Origin: Nocardioides sp. NBC_00368
GTDB taxonomy: Bacteria; Actinomycetota; Actinomycetes; Propionibacteriales; Nocardioidaceae
Direction of reading: 5' to 3'
DNA length: 64,000 bases
Assembly: GCF_036090055.1 (NCBI RefSeq)
Contig: NZ_CP107970.1
Location: 3,350,501 to 3,414,500 of the forward strand
Shown piece by piece: positions 58,831 through 64,000 of the stretch (position 1 is the first letter of the stretch; every line of letters begins with the position of its first letter). The position numbers were made by a program, and so were the translations under genes. The notes under the pieces were generated by a model that did no database searches, was not told where the DNA came from, and saw only the letters and a program-made list of their open reading frames with translations.

Positions 58831-60014
58831 CGCGGGATCTCCTTCCAGGCGACGTCCTTGTCGACCCGGTGCTCCCCGGGGAGGCCGAGGACGCGCTCGG
58901 CCACGATGTTGCGCAGGATCTCCGAGGTGCCGCCCTCGATGGAGTTGCCCTTGGCGCGCAGGTAGCGGTAGACCGCGTCGCGGCCGGCGAAGTCGACGTG
59001 CTCGGGCCGGACCATCGTCCAGCCCTCCCCGTCCTCGTAGCGAAGACCCTCCTCACCACGGAGCTCGAGGTCGAGCCCGGTGAGCTGCTGGTTGATCTTG
59101 GCGAACGTCAGCTTCATCGCCGACCCCTCGGGGCCGGGCTGACCGACGGCCAGCTTCTGCCGCAGTCGTGCCCCGGTCAGCCGGGCCACCTCCGACTCGA
59201 CCCAGAGCTTCAGCAGCCTGTCGCGCAGCTCGGGGGTGTGGTTGTCAGGATGCGTACGCCACGACTCGGCGACCACGCCGAGCATCCCGCCCTCGCGGGG
59301 CATGGCGGCGCCGCCGATGGCGACACGCTCGTTGTTGAGGGTGGCGTTGGCGACCTCCCAGCCCTGCCCGACCGCGCCGAGCCGGTGCGCGTCGGGGATC
59401 CGCACATCGGTCAGGAAGACCTCGTTGAACTCCGCTTCGCCGGTGATCTGGCGCAGCGGGCGCACCTCGACGCCGGGATCGTGCATGTCGCACAAGAAGT
59501 AGGTCAGACCGCGGTGCTTCGGGACGTCAGGGTCGGTGCGGGCGACCAGGATCGCGAAGTCGGCGTTGTGGGCACCCGAGGTCCACACCTTCTGCCCGTT
59601 GACGACCCACTCGTCGCCGTCGAGGACCGCCCTGGTCGCCAGTCCGGCCAGGTCGGAGCCGGCACCGGGCTCGGAGAAGAGCTGGCACCAGATCTCGTCG
59701 CCGCACCACAGCGGCTCCAGGAACCGAGCCTTCTGCTCCGGGGTGCCGTAGGCCAGGATCGTCGGCGCGGCCATGCCGAGCCCGATCCCGTTGCGCCGTG
59801 GGTTGTTGTCGGGAGCACCGGCGGCCTCGAAGAGGTCGTTCACCAGCGGCTGCAGGGCCCGGGAGACCCCGAGACCACCCTCGCCCTCGGGGAACGCGAC
59901 CCAGGCCAGCCCGGCCCGGTAGCGGGCGTGCAGGAAGGCGCTCGGCTCGGTCGTCGCGACCGGGTGCGCTGCCAGGAACTCCTCGACCCGGCCTCTGATC
60001 TCCTCAGGAGTCAC
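58827..60014 (-). CDS. Acyl-CoA dehydrogenase (FadE type)
   Basis: 395 aa from GTG 60014, overlapping the upstream stop as GTGA. Full ACAD fold: WVAFPEGEGGLGVSR, FSEPGAGSDLAGLATRA (FAD site), WVVNGQKVWTSGAHNADFAIL, NNERVAIGG, and KGNSIEGGTSEILRNIVAERVLGLP, where the Glu of IEGGTSE is the likely catalytic base. Together with the shorter dehydrogenase it may form an alpha2beta2 enzyme like the steroid side-chain FadE pairs of mycobacteria. Substrate unknown. Confidence 0.9.
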   Translation of the reverse strand: MTPEEIRGRVEEFLAAHPVATTEPSAFLHARYRAGLAWVAFPEGEGGLGVSRALQPLVNDLFEAAGAPDNNPRRNGIGLGMAAPTILAYGTPEQKARFLEPLWCGDEIWCQLFSEPGAGSDLAGLATRAVLDGDEWVVNGQKVWTSGAHNADFAILVARTDPDVPKHRGLTYFLCDMHDPGVEVRPLRQITGEAEFNEVFLTDVRIPDAHRLGAVGQGWEVANATLNNERVAIGGAAMPREGGMLGVVAESWRTHPDNHTPELRDRLLKLWVESEVARLTGARLRQKLAVGQPGPEGSAMKLTFAKINQQLTGLDLELRGEEGLRYEDGEGWTMVRPEHVDFAGRDAVYRYLRAKGNSIEGGTSEILRNIVAERVLGLPGEHRVDKDVAWKEIPR

Positions 60015-61243
60015 TGCCGGCCCTCTCGACGTGCGGCCTGCCGGCGCAGCTCGGCCTTGGCGAGGGCGTTCTTGTGCACCTCGTCGGGGCCGTCGGCGAA
60101 CCGGAGCGTGCGGATGCCGGCGTAGGCCTTGGCCAGCGGGAAGTCCTGGGAGAGGCCGCCGGCGCCGTGCGCCTGGATCGCCTTGTCGAGGATCCACTGC
60201 ACGGTCGCCGGGGTCGCGATCTTGATCGCCTGGATCTCGGTGTGGGCGCCCTTGTTGCCGACCGTGTCCATCAGCCAGGCGGTCTTCAGGACGAGGAGCC
60301 GCAGCTGCTCGATCCGCACCCGCGACTCGGCGATCCAGTCCCGGATCACGCCCTGCTCGGAGAGGGGCTTGCCGAAGGCGACACGGTCCTCGACCCGGGC
60401 ACACATCAGCTCGATCGCCCGCTCGGCCAGACCGATGGAGCGCATGCAGTGGTGGATGCGGCCGGGTCCCAGGCGCGCCTGCGCGATCGCGAACCCCATG
60501 CCCTCGGTCCCGATGAGGTTGGCCGCCGGGACGCGTACGTCCTCGAAGACCAGCTCGGCGTGACCACCGTGGTCGTGGTCGTCGTACCCGAAGACCTCCA
60601 TGCCGCGCTTGATCGTGAGACCCGGGGTGTCGCGAGGCACCAGGATCATCGACTGCTGCTTGTGGCGCTCGGCCGACGGGTCGGTCTTGCCCATCACGAT
60701 GAAGATCTTGGCGTTGGGGTTCATCGCGCCGGTGATCCACCACTTGCGACCGTTGAGGACGTACTCGTCGCCGTCGGGCACGATCGAGGTCTCGATGTTG
60801 GTCGCGTCCGAGGAGGCGACGGCCGGCTCGGTCATCGCGAACGCACTGCGGATCTCACCCTCCAGCAGCGGCGAGAGCCACTCCTTCTTCTGCGCCTCGT
60901 TGCCGAAGTCGTGCAGCACCTCCATGTTGCCGGTGTCGGGCGCGGCGCAGTTGAACGCGGCCGGTGCGAGGTGGCTGCGGCCGGTGATCTCGGCCAGCGG
61001 GGCGTACTGCAGGTTGGTCAGCCCCGCCCCGCCCTCACCGGGGAGGAAGAGGTTCCACAGGCCGCGCTTGCGGGCCTCGGCGCGGATCTCGCCGAGCACG
61101 GGCACCGAGTCCCAGGCCCACTTGTCCGGCAGTGCCGCGAGCTGCTCGTCGAAGACGGCCTCGTTCGGCTCGACGTACGTCTTCTGGAAGTCCCACACCG
61201 AGGCGACGAGCTCCTCGGTCCTGGCGTCGGGTTTGAAGTCCAT
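60011..61243 (-). CDS. Acyl-CoA dehydrogenase of the ACAD10/11 type
   Basis: 410 aa. ACAD motifs: LFLPGEGGAGLTNLQYAPLAEITGRS, FAMTEPAVASSDATNIETSI (FAD site), YVLNGRKWWITGAMNPNAKIFIVMGKTD, and HGAGGLSQDFPLAKAYAGIRTLRFADGPDEVHKNALAK. The last motif with RFADGPDEVH is characteristic of the ACAD10/ACAD11 branch. It lies directly after APH-kinase and HAD genes, repeating the HAD-APH-ACAD domain order of ACAD10. By analogy with bacterial LvaC/LvaA it may remove phosphate from a phosphorylated 4-hydroxyacyl-CoA. Confidence 0.92.
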   Translation of the reverse strand: MDFKPDARTEELVASVWDFQKTYVEPNEAVFDEQLAALPDKWAWDSVPVLGEIRAEARKRGLWNLFLPGEGGAGLTNLQYAPLAEITGRSHLAPAAFNCAAPDTGNMEVLHDFGNEAQKKEWLSPLLEGEIRSAFAMTEPAVASSDATNIETSIVPDGDEYVLNGRKWWITGAMNPNAKIFIVMGKTDPSAERHKQQSMILVPRDTPGLTIKRGMEVFGYDDHDHGGHAELVFEDVRVPAANLIGTEGMGFAIAQARLGPGRIHHCMRSIGLAERAIELMCARVEDRVAFGKPLSEQGVIRDWIAESRVRIEQLRLLVLKTAWLMDTVGNKGAHTEIQAIKIATPATVQWILDKAIQAHGAGGLSQDFPLAKAYAGIRTLRFADGPDEVHKNALAKAELRRQAARREGRQ

Positions 61244-61246
61244 GCG

Positions 61247-62281
61247 TCACTTCTCCTTCATTGCAGACAGTCCCATGTCCAGGAGCGGGTGGATCCCGTC
61301 CCCGATCGTGTCGAAACCGGGCCCGACGGTCTGGCCCTTGAGGTAGCGGTAGTGGATCCCCTCGAGGATCGCGGCGAGCTTGTAGGCGGCCAGCCCGAGG
61401 TAGAAGCCGAACTCGCTCAGGTCGCGCGGGCTGGCGGCGTCGTAGCGCGCGATGATCTCGTCCTCGGAGAGCCACCCGGGTGCGTTGCTGACGTCGGTCA
61501 CGGTGCCGTCGCCGGAGACCGAGGCCATCCGCTGGTAGGTGAGCAGGATCGCCAGGTCGGTGACCGGGTCGCCGAGGGTGGCCATCTCCCAGTCGACGAC
61601 CGCCTTGATCTGGTCATCTGCAGAGGTGAGGACGTTGTCGAGGCGGTAGTCGCCGTGCACGATCCCCGGTCCGGTCGAGGCGGCCTCGGCGGCACCGACC
61701 CGTGCCTCCAGGAGCGCGTGGAGCTCGTCGGCGGCAGGAAGATCGCGGGAGTACGACGCCTCGAGCTGCTTCTTCCAGCGCCTGACCTGCCGCGACAGGA
61801 AACCCTCAGGACGGCCGAACTCGCTCAGCCCGACCTCGGCCGGGTCGACCGCGTGCAGCGCAGCCATCACGTCGATGAGCTGCTCCGAGATCGCGCGGGT
61901 CCGCTCGGCGCCGAGCGGTTCGAGCTCGCGGGCGTAGCGGTAGGGCCGGCCGTCGACCTTCTCCATCACGTAGAACGGCGCCCCGAGCACCTCCTCGTCC
62001 CCGCAGAACGCGAAGGTGTGCGGCACCGGTACGTCGGTGTCGCGCAGCGCGGTGATCACGGTGTGCTCACGCTTCATGTCGTGCGCGGTGGCGAGCACGT
62101 GCCCCAGCGGCGGGCGCCGGACGATCCACTCGTGGGTGCCGTCGGAGACGGCGTACGTCAGGTTGGACTTGCCTCCGGAGATGTGGGTGGCGCTCAGCTC
62201 GGCGCCGGCGCCCTCCACGTTCTCGGCGAACCATGGCCCGAGCCTGTCGAGGTCGAGGCCGGGCAGGGATTCGGTCGTCAC
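61247..62281 (-). CDS. APH-family phosphotransferase (ACAD10/11-type kinase)
   Basis: 344 aa from GTG 62281 (overlaps the HAD stop as GTGA). Protein-kinase-like aminoglycoside phosphotransferase fold: SGGKSNLTYAVSDGTHEWIVRRPP (nucleotide loop and Lys/Arg strand), VMEKVDGRPY hinge, the catalytic IVHGDYRLDNVL and the metal DWEMATLGDPVTDLA. These are also hallmarks of the ACAD10/11 kinase domain and of LvaA in levulinate catabolism, which phosphorylates 4-hydroxyacyl-CoA. No antibiotic target is suggested by the context. Confidence 0.92.
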   Translation of the reverse strand: MTTESLPGLDLDRLGPWFAENVEGAGAELSATHISGGKSNLTYAVSDGTHEWIVRRPPLGHVLATAHDMKREHTVITALRDTDVPVPHTFAFCGDEEVLGAPFYVMEKVDGRPYRYARELEPLGAERTRAISEQLIDVMAALHAVDPAEVGLSEFGRPEGFLSRQVRRWKKQLEASYSRDLPAADELHALLEARVGAAEAASTGPGIVHGDYRLDNVLTSADDQIKAVVDWEMATLGDPVTDLAILLTYQRMASVSGDGTVTDVSNAPGWLSEDEIIARYDAASPRDLSEFGFYLGLAAYKLAAILEGIHYRYLKGQTVGPGFDTIGDGIHPLLDMGLSAMKEK

Positions 62282-62913
62282 GCGGCACCTCCGAGGGTGG
62301 GAATCATCCGGGCGAGCGCTGCGCGGGTGCTCGCCGGGTCGGTGTGGAGCAGTGCGTCGAGACCGACCGCGCGGGCACCGAGGACGTTGGGCTCGGCGTC
62401 GTCGATGAAGAGGCACTCCTCGGCCGGGAGGCCGAGCCTGCTCAGGGTGCGGTCGAAGATCGGCGGCTCCGGCTTGCGCATCGCGACCTCCTCGGAGATC
62501 ACCACGACCTCGAAGAGCGCGTCGACCTGCTTGCGCGGGTAGAAGTTGCCCCAGCTGTTGGAGAGCAGGGCGAGCCGGATGCCGGCGTCGCGGAGCTCCT
62601 CGGCCAGCGCGAACATCTCCGGGTTGGGCCGCATCCCGGCGAAGAGCCGGGACAGGACGCCGTCGGGGTCGACCGGGCTGCCGTCGTACGTCTCCAGGCG
62701 GGCCGCGAGGAGCTTGTCGAACTCCTTGACCGAGAGCTCGCCGAGCTCGAGGCGGTGGATCGGGGTGCCGGCGTCGGCGTAGCGACCCAGCCACTCCTTG
62801 AGCACGGTCGTGAAGCTCTCCGGCTTGATGCCGTCGGCCTTCAGCCAGGCCCGGATCGAGTCGCCGATCGGCGTGGTCAGCACCCCGCCGTAGTCGAAGA
62901 TGACAGCCTTCAT
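62278..62913 (-). CDS. HAD-family hydrolase (ACAD10 N-domain type)
   Basis: 211 aa. HAD motif I with nucleophile in VIFDYGGVLTTP, motif II LALLSNSWGN, Lys in AMRKPEPPIFDRTLSRLGL and motif IV CLFIDDAEPNVLGARAVGLDAL. The nucleophile and acid positions read D-Y-G, so the second Asp of DxD is Gly, as in the epoxide-hydrolase-N/ACAD10 subgroup, many of which lack phosphatase activity. Overlaps both neighbours by 4 bases. Confidence 0.9.
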   Translation of the reverse strand: MKAVIFDYGGVLTTPIGDSIRAWLKADGIKPESFTTVLKEWLGRYADAGTPIHRLELGELSVKEFDKLLAARLETYDGSPVDPDGVLSRLFAGMRPNPEMFALAEELRDAGIRLALLSNSWGNFYPRKQVDALFEVVVISEEVAMRKPEPPIFDRTLSRLGLPAEECLFIDDAEPNVLGARAVGLDALLHTDPASTRAALARMIPTLGGAA

Positions 62914-63893
62914 GCGACGTACACGACCCGTCCGACGGTGGTGCCGTCGGCAAGACGCTGTACGCCGTCGGCCACCTCGTCCAGGGACAGCTCCTCGCTG
63001 ACCAGCGGCTTGATCGAGCCCTCGTCCGCCATCCGGGTGAGCTCGGCGTGGCACTCCTTGACGAGCTCGGGAGCGAGCATGTTGTAGAGGCCCCAGTGGA
63101 GTCCGACGATCGAGTAGTTCTTGATCAGCGAGTGGTTGAGCGCGGCCTCCTGGATGCGGCCTCCGGCGAAGCCGATGATCAGGATCCGGCCCTCGAAGGC
63201 GATGCACTTGGTGGAGCGGTCGTAGGTGTCGCCGCCGACCGGGTCGTAGATCACGTCGGCGCCCTTGCCTCCGGTGACCTCCTTGACCACCTTCACGAAG
63301 TCCTCGGTATGGCGGTCGATGACGACGTCAGCGCCGAGCTTCTTGGCGACCTCGGCCTTCTCCGGGCCGCCGACGACACCGATCACCGTGGCACCGGCGG
63401 CCTTGCCGAGCTGGATCGCGGCGCTGCCGACCCCACCCGCGGCGGCGTGCACGAGCAGCGTCTCGCCGGGCTGGATGTGGGCGCGGCGGTGCAGCGCGAA
63501 CCAGCCGGTCTGGTAGCCGATGTAGAGGCTCGACGCCTCGGCGTCGGTGAGCGCCTCGGGAGCCGGGAACGTCGTCGCGGCGTCCATCAGCGCGAGCTCG
63601 CCGAAGCCGCCGTAGGGCAGGGCGGCGCCGCCGATCACGCGGTCACCGACCTGGAAGCCGTCGACTCCGCCACCGAGCTCGACCACCTCGCCGCACAGCT
63701 CGACGCCGGCGGTGAACGGCAGCTCGGGCTTGACCTGGTAGAGACCGCGGGCCATCAGGACGTCGGGGAAGTTGGCCGGGCTGGCCAGCACCTTCACGAC
63801 GAGCTGTCCGGCCCCGGGGGACGGGTCGGGCACCTCCTCGAGCCTCATCACGTCCTTGGGCTCACCGAGCTCGTTGATCCGCCACGCCTTCAT
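62910..63893 (-). CDS. NADPH:quinone oxidoreductase-like medium-chain reductase
   Basis: 327 aa from MKAWRINELGEPKDVMRLEEVP (ATG 63893). MDR-family GroES-like half (ANFPDVLMARGLYQVKPELPFTAGVELCGEVVELGGGV) and Rossmann half with VHAAAGGVGSAAIQLGKAAGATVIGVVGG. No structural-zinc Cys cluster, so a zinc-free quinone reductase or enoyl reductase. Likely an accessory enoyl-type reductase for the acyl-CoA operon; this is inferred from its overlap with the HAD and upstream genes. Confidence 0.9.
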   Translation of the reverse strand: MKAWRINELGEPKDVMRLEEVPDPSPGAGQLVVKVLASPANFPDVLMARGLYQVKPELPFTAGVELCGEVVELGGGVDGFQVGDRVIGGAALPYGGFGELALMDAATTFPAPEALTDAEASSLYIGYQTGWFALHRRAHIQPGETLLVHAAAGGVGSAAIQLGKAAGATVIGVVGGPEKAEVAKKLGADVVIDRHTEDFVKVVKEVTGGKGADVIYDPVGGDTYDRSTKCIAFEGRILIIGFAGGRIQEAALNHSLIKNYSIVGLHWGLYNMLAPELVKECHAELTRMADEGSIKPLVSEELSLDEVADGVQRLADGTTVGRVVYVA

Positions 63894-64000
63894 ACCTGTC
63901 CTTCCACGTGCTGCCAGAGTCGGTTCATCCCGCCGAGCCACTTGTCGGTCTGTGTCGCCCGCGCGGCGTAGTAGTCGCCCACCTCCGGGTGCGGGAGCAC
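63890..64000 (-). CDS. C-terminal fragment of an upstream gene (runs off the window)
   Basis: The last 36 residues are visible, ending in KWLGGMNRLWQHVEGQV with the TGA overlapping the next ATG (ATGA). The frame is open to the window edge. The overlap shows it belongs to the same operon. Too little is seen to name the product. Confidence 0.7.
   Translation of the reverse strand: MLPHPEVGDYYAARATQTDKWLGGMNRLWQHVEGQV

Noticed and set aside
61247..62281. Aminoglycoside phosphotransferase as an antibiotic-resistance gene
   Set aside because: The kinase motifs belong to the ACAD10/11 type and the gene overlaps acyl-CoA metabolism genes on both sides.

Overview
The window is high-GC, densely packed chromosomal DNA from an actinobacterium. 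Three things point to Nocardioidaceae (Nocardioides or a close relative): a fused CofG/CofH FO synthase with an F420-dependent glucose-6-phosphate dehydrogenase, many GTG starts with 4-base ATGA/GTGA gene overlaps, and lineage-typical families (DUF5709, DUF3140, UdgX, a ChoD-like GMC oxidase). The assignment is inferred from gene content and composition only. I saw no rRNA, tRNA, CRISPR array, transposase or phage gene.

Layout. 1-3.6 kb: envelope-stress two-component system (LuxR-type regulator, PspC-histidine kinase) divergent from a PspC/LiaF-like membrane protein. 3.7-10.2 kb: housekeeping and redox genes (TetR regulator, GDPD, hexapeptide acyltransferase, SDR, ECF sigma factor, Fgd and a second F420-type oxidoreductase). 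10.3-20.4 kb: an MMPL transporter, then three proteins sharing an unrecognised exported ten-cysteine module (one is a Ser/Thr kinase), with the FO synthase between the second and third. 20.4-22.9 kb: formylglycine-generating enzyme convergent on, and overlapping, a Cys-type sulfatase. 23-27.7 kb: DUF5709, a VOC protein, then a WXG100/type VII-style polymorphic toxin locus whose large effector ends in an ADP-ribosyltransferase domain and is followed by a second, stand-alone ART-like protein.

27.8-36.8 kb: adenosine deaminase family protein, alpha/beta hydrolase, and a 5-oxoproline operon matching B. subtilis ycsFGI-kipIA (NRAMP-like transporter, PxpA, YcsI, fused PxpB-PxpC) extended by a biotin carboxylase and controlled by a divergent GntR regulator. 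36.8-40.2 kb: an orphan toxin/immunity-like pair, DoxX-like protein, UdgX, DUF3140 and a conserved hypothetical. 40.2-48 kb: GuaA, ChoD-like oxidase with succinic semialdehyde dehydrogenase, GNAT-like protein, GlpD. 48-51.3 kb: muropeptide-recycling genes (serine hydrolase, dipeptide epimerase, NlpC/P60) and an SDR. 51.4-57.7 kb: complete branched-chain amino-acid-type ABC importer divergent from a PucR/CdaR regulator. 57.7-64 kb: a tightly overlapping acyl-CoA operon whose HAD, APH-kinase and acyl-CoA dehydrogenase genes lie in the domain order of mammalian ACAD10.

The best candidates for an undescribed system are the kinase/co-receptor-like family with the ten-cysteine ectodomain, and the ART toxin locus. 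Several palindromic repeat families are also notable: tandem 30-bp units inside the mmpL tail, an in-frame interlocking inverted repeat inside the epimerase gene, in-frame VSTSST-encoding repeats in linkers, and a shared large palindrome at two convergent gene ends.
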